DNA from: Streptomyces sp. G-G2 | Lineage (GTDB): Bacteria; Actinomycetota; Actinomycetes; Streptomycetales; Streptomycetaceae | Direction: 5' to 3' | Assembly (NCBI RefSeq): GCF_030063135.1 | Contig: NZ_JASISO010000039.1 | Coordinates: 1-64,000, forward strand | Length of the DNA: 64,000 bases | In this document: piece after piece, positions 53,522 through 61,743 of the stretch | Layout of the letters: each line of letters starts with the position of its first letter | Position numbering within the stretch: the stretch's first letter is position 1 | Position numbers and translations under genes: made by a program | The notes under the pieces: model-generated | What the model was told of the DNA's origin: nothing | The model's input: the letters and a program-made list of their open reading frames with translations, nothing else | The model's database searches: none

Positions 53522-53679
53522 GCCTTCTCCCGCTTCAGGTACGCCACGAGCTGCTCGGGGTTGTTCGGGCCGGGCACGACCTGGATGAGCTCCCAGCCGT
53601 CCTCGCCCCAGGTGTCCAGGATCTGCTTGGTGGCGTGGACAAGCAGCGGGACGGTCGCATATTCGAACTTCTTGGTCAT
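53518..53679 (-). CDS. DUF4177 small protein
   Basis: 53 residues: MTKKFEYATVPLL, then WGEDGWELIQVVPG, the DUF4177 core. The start is ATG 53679. It has no ribosome site, but TACGCT ends seven bases before it, which fits a leaderless transcript; the frame is open to 53742. It is coupled to ridA by ATGA, as in mycobacteria (Rv3678A). Function unknown. Confidence 0.83.
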   Translation of the reverse strand: MTKKFEYATVPLLVHATKQILDTWGEDGWELIQVVPGPNNPEQLVAYLKREKA

Positions 53680-53775
53680 GGGAGCGAGCGTAGTGCCTGT
53701 CCCGGGACGTGATGCGCGACCCGTCCTGCCCCCACCGCCCACGTCACCGCCGCCGAGGAATTAGGCTCGGTCGCT

Positions 53776-54756
53776 GTGAGCAGGCTCCAGGTGGTCAGCG
53801 GCAAGGGCGGCACCGGAAAGACCACGGTCGCCGCGGCATTCGCGCTCGCCCTCGCACGTGAGGGCGGACGCACGCTTCTGGTGGAGGTGGAGGGCAGGCA
53901 GGGGATCGCGCGGCTCTTCGGCGCGGACGCGCTGCCGTACGAGGAACGGAAGATCGCCGTCGCCCCGGGCGGCGGTGAGGTGTTCGGGCTCGCCATCGAC
54001 GCGGAGCGGGCCCTGCTGGACTATCTCCAGATGTTCTACAAGCTCGGCTCGGCAGGGCGCGCCCTGAAGAAGCTGGGCGCCATCGACTTCGCGACGACGA
54101 TCGCGCCGGGGCTGCGGGACGTGCTGCTGACCGGCAAGGCGTGCGAGGCGGTGCGGCGCAAGGACAAGGCGGGCCGGTTCGTCTACGACCACGTCGTGAT
54201 GGACGCGCCGCCGACCGGGCGGATCACCCGGTTCCTGAACGTCAACGACGAGGTGGCCGGACTGGCCCGGTTCGGGCCGATCCACAACCAGGCACAGGCC
54301 GTCATGAAGGTGCTGAAGTCCCCCGAGACGGCGGTGCACCTGGTGACGCTGCTGGAGGAGATGCCGGTCCAGGAGACCGCGGACGGCATCGCCGAACTGC
54401 GCGGGGTCGGGCTGCCGGTCGGCCGGATCATCGTCAACATGACGCGCCCGCACCACCTCGACGAGGGAACCCTGCGGGCGGCCGCCGGGGAGCGCCGCGC
54501 CGAGCTGGCGAAGTCGCTGTCCCGGGCGGGCCTGGGCGGCGCCCGGCGCGGGGGCCTGGCGGAGCGGCTGCTGGACCCCCTGCTGGAGCAGGCCGCGGAG
54601 CACGCGGGGCGGGTCGAGCTGGAGCGGGAGCAACGGGCGGTCCTGGAGGGGCTCGACGTAGCGGCGTACGAACTTCCGCAGCTCGGCGCCGGGGTGGACC
54701 TGGCCGGGCTGTACGAGCTGGCGACGGAGCTCCGCAAGCAGGTGGGGACCGAATGA
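53776..54756 (+). CDS. ArsA/Get3-like ATPase, first of a pair
   Basis: 326 residues. The P-loop is SGKGGTGKTT and the switch motif MDAPPTGRITRF. It belongs to the ArsA/Get3 family and matches Rv3679, which forms a complex with the next protein. No arsenite ligand cysteines are evident, so an arsenic pump role is unlikely. The GTG at 53776 has no ribosome site; TAGGCT (53762-53767) ends eight bases before it and fits a leaderless promoter. The stop overlaps the next gene's ATG. Confidence 0.9.
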   Translation: MSRLQVVSGKGGTGKTTVAAAFALALAREGGRTLLVEVEGRQGIARLFGADALPYEERKIAVAPGGGEVFGLAIDAERALLDYLQMFYKLGSAGRALKKLGAIDFATTIAPGLRDVLLTGKACEAVRRKDKAGRFVYDHVVMDAPPTGRITRFLNVNDEVAGLARFGPIHNQAQAVMKVLKSPETAVHLVTLLEEMPVQETADGIAELRGVGLPVGRIIVNMTRPHHLDEGTLRAAAGERRAELAKSLSRAGLGGARRGGLAERLLDPLLEQAAEHAGRVELEREQRAVLEGLDVAAYELPQLGAGVDLAGLYELATELRKQVGTE

Positions 54757-56153
54757 GCGAGAACCTGGGGAGCGCGGGGACCATGGGCCTGGACACTCCG
54801 CCGCGGCTGGCGGTCGACGCGCTGCTCGACGACGCGGGCACCCGGATCATCGTGTGCTGCGGCTCGGGTGGCGTGGGCAAGACCACCACGGCCGCCGCGC
54901 TCGGCGTCCGCGCGGCGGAGCGCGGGCGCAAGGTGGTGGTCCTGACCATCGACCCGGCGCGCAGACTGGCCCAGTCGCTGGGCATCGACTCCCTCGACAA
55001 CACCCCGCGCCGGGTGGCGGGCGTGGCGGGCGACGACAGCGCGGGCACCGGCGAACTGCACGCCATGATGCTCGACATGAAGCGGACCTTCGACGAGATC
55101 GTCGAGGGGCACGCGGACGCCGAGCGGGCGCAGGCCATCCTGGAGAACCCCTTCTACCAGTCCCTGTCGGCCGGGTTCGCGGGCACGCAGGAGTACATGG
55201 CGATGGAGAAGCTCGGGCAGCTGCGCGCCCGCGACGACTGGGACCTGATCATCGTCGACACCCCGCCGAGCCGGTCGGCGCTGGACTTCCTGGACGCCCC
55301 GAAGCGGCTGGGGTCCTTCCTGGACGGGAAGTTCATCCGGGTGCTGATGGCTCCGGCGAAGGTCGGCGGCCGGGCCGGGATGAAGTTCCTCAATGTCGGC
55401 ATGTCGATGATGACGGGGACCCTGAGCAAGCTGATGGGTGCCTCGCTGCTGAAGGACGTACAGACCTTCGTGGCCGCGATGGACACGATGTTCGGCGGCT
55501 TCCGGACCCGCGCGGACGCGACGTACCGGCTGCTGCAGGCCCCCGGTACGGCCTTCCTCGTGGTCGCGGCGCCGGAGGAGGACGCGGTGCGCGAGGCGGC
55601 GTACTTCGTGGAGCGGCTGGCCGCGGAACGGATGCCGCTGGCCGGGCTCGTGCTGAACCGGGTGCACGGCAGTGGCGCCGACCAGCTCTCGGCGGAGCGG
55701 GCGCTGGCCGCCGCAGAGAATCTTGAAGAGGGCGGCATTGTCGATCAGGAGTCCGGGAAAGCTGGAGATCGTGGCTCCGGTGCGGACGACTCCCCCACCG
55801 ACGTTCCGGCGGCCGACAGCACCAGTGACGAGAGCGGCACGGCAGGGAACAGCACGGACGGGAACGGCACCACGGACGACGCCGACAGCGCGGACGGCGC
55901 CCACGGTACGGACGACGCCGACGGCACGGCGGGCGCGATCACAGCGGACGAGATCACGGCCGGTCTGCTGCGTCTGCACGCCGAGCGCATGCAGGTGATC
56001 GCGCGCGAACAGCGCACACGCGATCGCTTCACTTCACTGCACCCCGAAGTGGCGGTGGCCGAAGTGGCCGCCCTGCCCGGCGATGTACACGACCTCGCCG
56101 GGCTGCGGGCCATCGGAGAAAGGCTCGCGGCCGGGGTACCGGCCGGAGCGTAG
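54753..56153 (+). CDS. ArsA/Get3-like ATPase, second of a pair
   Basis: 466 residues. P-loop CGSGGVGKTTT, then LTIDPARRLAQSLG and IVDTPPSRSALDFL are standard ArsA/Get3 switch motifs. It is the Rv3680-like partner of the upstream ATPase and is coupled to it by ATGA. Residues about 335-400 are an insertion of Asp, Thr, Ser and Gly (DDADSADGAHGTDDADGT) between the ATPase core and the C-terminal helix, probably a flexible linker. The heterodimer is inferred from the mycobacterial pair. Confidence 0.92.
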   Translation: MSENLGSAGTMGLDTPPRLAVDALLDDAGTRIIVCCGSGGVGKTTTAAALGVRAAERGRKVVVLTIDPARRLAQSLGIDSLDNTPRRVAGVAGDDSAGTGELHAMMLDMKRTFDEIVEGHADAERAQAILENPFYQSLSAGFAGTQEYMAMEKLGQLRARDDWDLIIVDTPPSRSALDFLDAPKRLGSFLDGKFIRVLMAPAKVGGRAGMKFLNVGMSMMTGTLSKLMGASLLKDVQTFVAAMDTMFGGFRTRADATYRLLQAPGTAFLVVAAPEEDAVREAAYFVERLAAERMPLAGLVLNRVHGSGADQLSAERALAAAENLEEGGIVDQESGKAGDRGSGADDSPTDVPAADSTSDESGTAGNSTDGNGTTDDADSADGAHGTDDADGTAGAITADEITAGLLRLHAERMQVIAREQRTRDRFTSLHPEVAVAEVAALPGDVHDLAGLRAIGERLAAGVPAGA

Positions 56154-56170
56154 ACGGGCCGCGCGGGGGT

Positions 56171-56593
56171 CTACCCGGCTGCCGCGTACGTCTCGAACCG
56201 AAGATCGACCTCCGCATCGATCGCGTCGACATCCACATCCACGGTGAGGATGCCCGTACTGCGCTCGTACTCCGTACGGGCGGTTTCGAGCAGCCGTCGC
56301 CACGAGGTGACGGTGGGGCGCCGGCGCAGCAGTGCGCGACGTTCCCGCTCGGTCATTCCGCCCCACACGCCGAACTCGACGCGGTTGTCGAGCGCATCGG
56401 CCAGGCATTCGGTCCGCACCGGGCAACCGGTGCACACCGCCTTGGCCCTGTTCTGTGCCGCTCCTTGAACAAATAGTTCATCCGGATCGGTAGTGCGGCA
56501 GGCTGCCTGCGCACTCCAGTCGGTAACCCAGCCCATCCCGGCGCCGTCCTCTCCCGAATCGAGGCTCCCCCACGGCGGCAGCGGCATATTCAC
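56171..56593 (-). CDS. wblA: WhiB-like regulator WblA
   Basis: Up to 140 residues. The four iron-sulfur cysteines are in AACRTTDP, VCTGCPVRTEC, followed by the GVWGGMTERERR turn and a basic tail. The sequence matches WblA, a redox-sensitive regulator that promotes sporulation and represses antibiotic production. The start is uncertain: GTG 56593 adds 19 residues, while ATG 56536 (MGWVTDW) has GGAGAGGA upstream and may be the true one. It lies convergent with the ATPase pair and divergent from the penicillin-binding protein, like whiB4 in mycobacteria. Confidence 0.95.
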   Translation of the reverse strand: MNMPLPPWGSLDSGEDGAGMGWVTDWSAQAACRTTDPDELFVQGAAQNRAKAVCTGCPVRTECLADALDNRVEFGVWGGMTERERRALLRRRPTVTSWRRLLETARTEYERSTGILTVDVDVDAIDAEVDLRFETYAAAG

Positions 56594-56739
56594 CGCTGCC
56601 AGTTGAGGACGTTACGGAAGGTAGGCACAGTGCAACACCCCCGTCGGGCCCAATCTTGAATGGTCCGAACGGACTATGGGTAAGCGGCAGATCACCCGAC
56701 GGAGTGATCGGACGACATGCCCGACCATTCCGGCAATTG

Positions 56740-56814
56740 GGGTGAATCGATAGGGAGCCGCCCGAGCGAGGCGCGAGATTCGGACACGAGTTCACCCCAT
56801 TCGGGGAGGGTGAA
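56740..56814. promoter_or_regulatory. Three GGGTGAA motifs upstream of wblA
   Basis: The 56594-56921 gap has no gene. GGGTGAA occurs at 56740-56746 and 56808-56814 and inverted at 56791-56797; the last two form a hairpin TTCACCC/GGGTGAA. They may be binding sites for a regulator of wblA or of the divergent gene. Confidence 0.4.
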
Positions 56815-56908
56815 AATCAAGCCGCGGGGTTGATGTCGCGTACCACTGCTGTGACAGTTGTTGCCAGCTTAGGCCAAGGCATTCGCGCGTGTCCGGCGAA
56901 TGAGAACG

Positions 56909-56914
56909 TAGGCT
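56909..56914 (+). promoter_or_regulatory. -10 box of a leaderless promoter for the PBP gene
   Basis: TAGGCT ends seven bases before ATG 56922, the same architecture as before the first ArsA-like gene. No ribosome binding site is present. Confidence 0.45.
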
Positions 56915-56921
56915 GCCCTTC

Positions 56922-59240
56922 ATGGGAAAGAAGCGCTCAAGCGGAGGGCTCTCGGGGAGCCAACAGGCCGCCAGGTTCCTCGGGGTGTCCGTTCTCGCCG
57001 GAGTCGTCCTCGCCGGCATCGCGATCCCCGGCGCGGGCGCGCTGGGCCTCGCGGCCAAGGGCACGGTCGAGGGATTCGACGAGATCCCGGCCAATCTCAA
57101 GACACCGCCGCTGAGCCAGCGCACCACGATTCTGGACTCCGAAGGTGGCTTGATCGCCACTGTCTATTCACGTGACCGTCAGGTGGTCCCGCTCACCGCG
57201 GTCTCTCCGTACATGCAGAAGGCGATCGTCGCGATCGAGGACTCGCGTTTCTACGAACACGGCGCGGTGGACCTCAAGGGCATCCTGCGCGCCGTGAACC
57301 GGAACGCGCAGGAAGGCGGCGCCGCACAGGGCGCCTCCACGCTGACGCAGCAGTACGTGAAGAACGTGTTCGTCGAAGAGGCTGGCGACGACCTGAGCAA
57401 GGTGCGCGAGGCCCAGGAGAAGAGCCTCGGGCGCAAGATCCGCGAACTCAAGTACTCGATCCAGGTCGAGGAGGAGCTCGGCAAGAAGAAGATCCTGGAG
57501 AACTACCTCAACATCACGTACTTCGGCCAGCAGGCCTACGGAATCGAGTCGGCGGCCCAGCGCTACTTCAGCAAGCCCGCCAAGGACCTCACCCTGGACG
57601 AGGCCGCGCTGCTCGCGGGCATCGTCCAGTCTCCGAGCCGGTTCGACCCGGTCAACGACTCGGCCGAGTCGATGAAGCGCCGCAACGTCGTCCTCCAGCG
57701 GATGGCCGACATGAAGGACGTCTCGCAGGCGGAGGCGGACGCGGCGAAGGCCAAGCCCGTCACCCTCAAGGTGACGCGCCCCAAGAACGGCTGCATCACC
57801 GCCGTCAAGGGCGCGGGCTTCTTCTGCGACTACGTGCGCAACACCTTCCTGTCCGACGCGGTCTTCGGCAAGACCCGGGAGGAACGGGCGAAGGTCTGGA
57901 ACCAGGGCGGCCTGACCGTACGCACCACCCTTGACCCGCAGTCGCAGGAGTCGGCCAACGCCTCGATCAAGGAGCACGTCTACGCGGACGACTCGATCGC
58001 GACGGCCGTGACGATGGTCCAGCCGGGCACCGGACGGGTACTGGCGATGGGCCAGTCGAAGCCGTACGGCTTCGGGAAGAACGAGACGCAGATCAACTAC
58101 TCCGTGGACAAGCGGATGGGCGGCTCCAACTTCGGCTTCCAGACGGGTTCCACCTTCAAGCCGTTCATCGCGGCCGCGGCCATCGAGCGCGGCACGGCGC
58201 CGACCAAGTCGTACCCGGCGCCGTACGAGATCGACTACCCGAGCCCGATCTCGCGCTGCGACGGCACGCAGTACGTCAACCAGCGCGACCCGAAGACCGG
58301 GAAGTTCGAGAAGGCGCAGAACGAGACCGAGGAGGAGTTCGGCCCGTACGCGCTGAAGACGGCGATGGAGAAGTCCATCAACACGTACTTCGTCCAGATG
58401 ATCGGCGAGATCGGGCTGTGCCCGGTGACCGAGATGACGCAGAAGATGAACGTCGTCCCGGCCAGCGGCGAGAAGCTCCCCGAGTCCCCGTCCATCGCGC
58501 TCGGCTCCGCCGAGATGTCCCCGCTGACGATGGCCAACGCGTACGCCACCTTCGCCAACCGCGGTGTCTACTGCACCCCGGTCGCGATCGAGGCGATCAC
58601 CGACTCGCACAACAAGGCGCTCCAGGTGCCGAAGTCCAAGTGCGGGCAGGCGATGTCGGAGACGACCGCGGACACCATCAACACCCTGCTGCGCGGAGTG
58701 GTCGACTCCGGTACCGGCGAGAAGGCCGGTCTGACCGACCGCGACAGCGCGGGCAAGACGGGTACCACGGACAGCCGCTACAACGCCTGGTTCGTCGGCT
58801 ACACGCCGAACATGTCCGGCGCGGTGTGGGTCGGTTCGGGCGGCGTGAAGAAGATCTCGATGGAGGACATCACCATCGGCGGGCAGTACTACCCGAAGGT
58901 CTTCGGCGGTGGCCTGCCCGGCCCGATCTGGAAGGACGCCGTCTCGGGCGCCCTGTCCGGGCGCGAGGCCCCCTCCTTCACCACGGTCAACATCCCGGAG
59001 CCCTCGGCCCCGTCGGGCGGCGGCCGCGGCAACGCCACCCCTCCCACCACGAACCCGGGCAAGCCCGGCAAGCCGGGCAAGCCCGGCCGGGGCGGCGACG
59101 GCAAGCCGGGGGACGGCGCCGCCGGTCAGACGATCGCGGGCGCGGCCACCGGCGACCCGGGCGCCGGTGATCCGGCGGGCCCGAACACAGGCATCAGGAT
59201 CCCGCCGGGATTCCTGGGCGGGAACACGGGCCGCCCGTAG
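56922..59240 (+). CDS. Class A penicillin-binding protein (transglycosylase/transpeptidase)
   Basis: 772 residues. One N-terminal membrane segment (about 20-45) anchors it. The glycosyltransferase domain has the catalytic Glu in AIEDSRFYEHG and GASTLTQQYVKN. The transpeptidase has Ser in TGSTFKPF (SxxK), KSINTYF (SxN) and GKTGTT (KTG). It polymerises and cross-links peptidoglycan outside the membrane. It corresponds to PonA2 (Rv3682) by context, but no PASTA domain is seen; instead the C-terminus is PGK repeats and Gly/Ala-rich. Confidence 0.96.
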   Translation: MGKKRSSGGLSGSQQAARFLGVSVLAGVVLAGIAIPGAGALGLAAKGTVEGFDEIPANLKTPPLSQRTTILDSEGGLIATVYSRDRQVVPLTAVSPYMQKAIVAIEDSRFYEHGAVDLKGILRAVNRNAQEGGAAQGASTLTQQYVKNVFVEEAGDDLSKVREAQEKSLGRKIRELKYSIQVEEELGKKKILENYLNITYFGQQAYGIESAAQRYFSKPAKDLTLDEAALLAGIVQSPSRFDPVNDSAESMKRRNVVLQRMADMKDVSQAEADAAKAKPVTLKVTRPKNGCITAVKGAGFFCDYVRNTFLSDAVFGKTREERAKVWNQGGLTVRTTLDPQSQESANASIKEHVYADDSIATAVTMVQPGTGRVLAMGQSKPYGFGKNETQINYSVDKRMGGSNFGFQTGSTFKPFIAAAAIERGTAPTKSYPAPYEIDYPSPISRCDGTQYVNQRDPKTGKFEKAQNETEEEFGPYALKTAMEKSINTYFVQMIGEIGLCPVTEMTQKMNVVPASGEKLPESPSIALGSAEMSPLTMANAYATFANRGVYCTPVAIEAITDSHNKALQVPKSKCGQAMSETTADTINTLLRGVVDSGTGEKAGLTDRDSAGKTGTTDSRYNAWFVGYTPNMSGAVWVGSGGVKKISMEDITIGGQYYPKVFGGGLPGPIWKDAVSGALSGREAPSFTTVNIPEPSAPSGGGRGNATPPTTNPGKPGKPGKPGRGGDGKPGDGAAGQTIAGAATGDPGAGDPAGPNTGIRIPPGFLGGNTGRP

Positions 59241-59260
59241 AGCGGCGCGGAACATGAGCA

Positions 59261-59297
59261 GAGGGCCCCGGCCGCCGTGATGGCGGCCGGGGCCCTC
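59261..59297. terminator. 16-bp perfect terminator hairpin
   Basis: GAGGGCCCCGGCCGCC (59261-59276) and GGCGGCCGGGGCCCTC (59282-59297) pair perfectly around GTGAT, between two convergent genes; probably bidirectional. Confidence 0.85.
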
Positions 59298-59321
59298 CGT
59301 GCGTTCCGCGCGGGGCGGGTC

Positions 59322-59398
59322 GTGCGCGCTGGCCGGTCGTGCCCGCCAGTCGATCGTGCGCGCTGGCCGGTCGCGCCCGCCAGTCGATCGTGCGCGCT
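59322..59398. repeat. 34-bp tandem repeat, 2.3 copies
   Basis: A 34-bp unit starting GTGCGCGCTGGCCGGTCG occurs at 59322-59355 and 59356-59389 (one difference) with nine bases of a third copy reaching the YqeY stop codon at 59397-59399. It fills the space between the terminator and the gene end. Confidence 0.9.
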
Positions 59399-59858
59399 AG
59401 GCGAGGAGCTGCTTGACGGTGGCGGCGACGCGCCCGCCCTCCGCCAGTCCGGCGACCTTCGGGTTCACGATCTTCATGACGGCGCCCATGGCCCGCGGCC
59501 CCTCGGCACCCGCCGCCTTGGCCTCCTCGACGGCCGCCGCCACGATCGCGGTCAGCTCGTCGTCACTGAGCTGCTTGGGCAGGTACGCGTCCAGCACCTC
59601 GCCCTCGGCGACCTCCCGCGCGGACTGCTCGCTCCGGCCGCCCTGGGCGAAGGCCTCGGCGGCCTCACGGCGCTTCTTCGCCTCCTTGGCGATCACCTTG
59701 ACGACTTCGTCGTCGGAGAGCTCGCGCGCTTCCTTGCCCGCGACCTCCTCCTTGGTGATGGCGGTGAGGGTCAGTCGCAGCGTGGACGAGCGGAGTTCGT
59801 CGCGCGCCTTGATGGCGACGGTGAGGTCTTCCCTGAGCTTGGCCTTGAGCGTGGTCAT
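59397..59858 (-). CDS. GatB/YqeY domain protein
   Basis: 153 residues, the free-standing YqeY domain related to the tail of the amidotransferase subunit GatB. Motifs are LREDLTVAIKARDELRSSTLRL and LSDDELTAIV, ending in KIVNPKVAGLAEGGRVAATVKQLL. It may help tRNA-related amidation, though the role is not established. The start is ATG 59858; no clear ribosome site. The frame is open to 59927. Confidence 0.9.
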   Translation of the reverse strand: MTTLKAKLREDLTVAIKARDELRSSTLRLTLTAITKEEVAGKEARELSDDEVVKVIAKEAKKRREAAEAFAQGGRSEQSAREVAEGEVLDAYLPKQLSDDELTAIVAAAVEEAKAAGAEGPRAMGAVMKIVNPKVAGLAEGGRVAATVKQLLA

Positions 59859-59925
59859 GGGTCGAGTCTGCCAGGTGCGGGGGCGCTGGCGCCCGCCGGT
59901 TTTCCCGGTCTGCGACGATGGGGCC

Positions 59926-60864
59926 ATGCGTGCGCGTTACGGAATCCCCCTGAAGGTCACCGCGGGCATCGCCGCCGCGGGAGTCGCCGGTGTGGCCTAC
60001 GCCGCCGGTTTCGAAGCCCGGTCCTTCCGGCTGCGCCGGGTGACCGTGCCGGTCCTGCCCCGCGGGATGCGGCCCCTGCGGGTCCTTCAGGTGTCGGACA
60101 TCCACATGGTGAGCGGGCAGCGCAAGAAGCGCGCCTGGCTCCAGTCCCTGGCCGGGCTGCGGCCCGACTTCGTGGTCAACACCGGCGACAACCTCTCGGA
60201 CACCGAAGGCGTACCGGAGGTGCTCGACGCGCTCGGCCCGCTGATGGAGTTCCCCGGCGCGTACGTCTTCGGCTCCAACGACTACTACGGGCCGCGGCTG
60301 CGCAATCCCGGGCGCTACCTGATCGAGAAGACCCAGGGCAAGCACGGGCTGAACGGCAACAAGCCGGTCGTCGGCGCCGTCCACAATCCGTGGGAGGGCC
60401 TGCGGGACGCCTTCGACGCGGCGGGCTGGCTGAACCTCACCAACACCCGGGCCCGGATGAAGCTCGACGGGCTGGAGCTGGCCTTCACCGGCCTGGACGA
60501 CCCGCACATCAAGCGGGACCGCTACGAGCGGGTGGCGGGCGGACCGGAGACGGACGCGGACTTCTCGCTCGCCGTCGTGCACGCCCCGTACCTGCGGACC
60601 CTCGAATCCTTCACGGCGGACGGCTACCCGCTGATCCTCGCGGGGCACACGCACGGCGGACAGCTGTGCGTCCCCTTCTACGGCGCCCTGGTCACCAACT
60701 GCGACCTGGACACCAAGCGGGTGAAGGGGCTCTCCACGCACGAGGCCGCCGGGCACCGCTCGTACCTCCACGTCTCGGCGGGCTGCGGCACGAACCGGTT
60801 CACCCCGGTCCGCTTCGCCTGCCCGCCGGAAGCGACCCTGCTGACCCTGACGGCCGCGCCCTGA
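59926..60864 (+). CDS. Metallophosphoesterase
   Basis: 312 residues. The metal motifs are in order: QVSDIHMV, NTGDNLSD, GSNDYYG (normally GNHD; the Asn and Asp remain and the His is Asn) and GHTHGGQ. An N-terminal hydrophobic stretch suggests membrane attachment. The family matches Rv3683, next to ponA2. The start is ATG 59926, without a clear ribosome site. Substrate unknown; phosphodiesterase activity on lipids is possible. Confidence 0.9.
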   Translation: MRARYGIPLKVTAGIAAAGVAGVAYAAGFEARSFRLRRVTVPVLPRGMRPLRVLQVSDIHMVSGQRKKRAWLQSLAGLRPDFVVNTGDNLSDTEGVPEVLDALGPLMEFPGAYVFGSNDYYGPRLRNPGRYLIEKTQGKHGLNGNKPVVGAVHNPWEGLRDAFDAAGWLNLTNTRARMKLDGLELAFTGLDDPHIKRDRYERVAGGPETDADFSLAVVHAPYLRTLESFTADGYPLILAGHTHGGQLCVPFYGALVTNCDLDTKRVKGLSTHEAAGHRSYLHVSAGCGTNRFTPVRFACPPEATLLTLTAAP

Positions 60865-60875
60865 GCCGGGGCCCG

Positions 60876-61556
60876 GTGATCGCGACGGCCGCCTTCCGCG
60901 CCCTGATCGCGCTGGCGGCGGCCGTGGGCGTCGTGATCGAGTGCGCCTACGGGAGCGTTCCCGTCGCCCTGAGCTTCTTCACCATCTGGACGAACATCCT
61001 GGTGGCGGCGGCCTTCGCCCTGTCCGCCGCCCGCGCCTGGCGCGGCCACCCGGACGTGGACCCGCTGTGGCGGGGCGGGGTCCTGCTCTTCATCCTGATC
61101 ACCGGCCTGGTCTTCCACCTGGTCCTGGACAACGCGTCGAGCCCCTTCAACGTGGTCGAGGACCTCAACGAGCTGAGCGGCGCCCGGGCCGCCTCGAACC
61201 AGCTCCTGCACACGGTCACCCCAATCGGCGCCCTGCTGGACTTCCTGCTCCTCACGGCCCCGCGCGCGCTCCGCCCGCGACACGCGGCGCGGTGGCTGGC
61301 CTTCCCCGCGCTCTACCTGGCCTTCGCCCTCGTCCGGGGCGCGCTCCTGTCGCCGGGCACGAAGACGCGGTACACGTACCCCTTCCTCGACGTGGCCCAG
61401 TACGGCTACCCGCGCGTCGCGGTGAACGGCCTCGTGCTCGGCCTGGCCTTCTACGCCCTGGGCCTCGCCCTGGTCACGGCCGACCACTTCCGCCCGACCC
61501 CGCCCGCCCCGCGCGAAAACCGGATTTCGTCTCCGGCCGACGGTCCGCTAAAGTAA
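60876..61556 (+). CDS. Pr6Pr family membrane protein
   Basis: 226 residues with six membrane segments, starting with RALIALAAAVGVVIECAY and FFTIWTNILVAAAFAL, then LFILITGLVFHLVL with DNASSPFNVV. This matches the Pr6Pr family. The start is GTG 60876, 12 bases after the metallophosphoesterase stop, so the two form an operon. Function unknown. Confidence 0.82.
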   Translation: MIATAAFRALIALAAAVGVVIECAYGSVPVALSFFTIWTNILVAAAFALSAARAWRGHPDVDPLWRGGVLLFILITGLVFHLVLDNASSPFNVVEDLNELSGARAASNQLLHTVTPIGALLDFLLLTAPRALRPRHAARWLAFPALYLAFALVRGALLSPGTKTRYTYPFLDVAQYGYPRVAVNGLVLGLAFYALGLALVTADHFRPTPPAPRENRISSPADGPLK

Positions 61557-61594
61557 TCGATGTCGCCAGGGCAGCAACATCACCGGGCGGCGAT

Positions 61595-61668
61595 CGGGGT
61601 GTAGCGCAGCTTGGCAGCGCGCTTCGTTCGGGACGAAGAGGTCGTGGGTTCAAATCCCGCCACCCCGA
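61595..61668 (+). tRNA. tRNA-Pro(CGG)
   Basis: Complete cloverleaf: CGGGGTG pairs with CACCCCG; the anticodon stem CTTCG/CGAAG holds loop TTCGGGA with anticodon CGG; the T-arm has GGGTTCAAATCCC. CCA is not encoded. No integrase is next to it. Confidence 0.97.
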
Positions 61669-61684
61669 CTTCGTAAGAAGGCAT

Positions 61685-61716
61685 AGGGCCTGATCCGCAA
61701 TGCGGATCGGGCCCTT
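61685..61716. terminator. Terminator between tRNA-Pro and the ArsB-like gene
   Basis: AGGGCCTGATCCGCA and TGCGGATCGGGCCCT pair over 14-15 bp with one bulge; it serves the tRNA and possibly the convergent transporter gene. Confidence 0.8.
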
Positions 61717-61743
61717 CCTGCGTTCCCCGTCGGGCGGCGCGGG

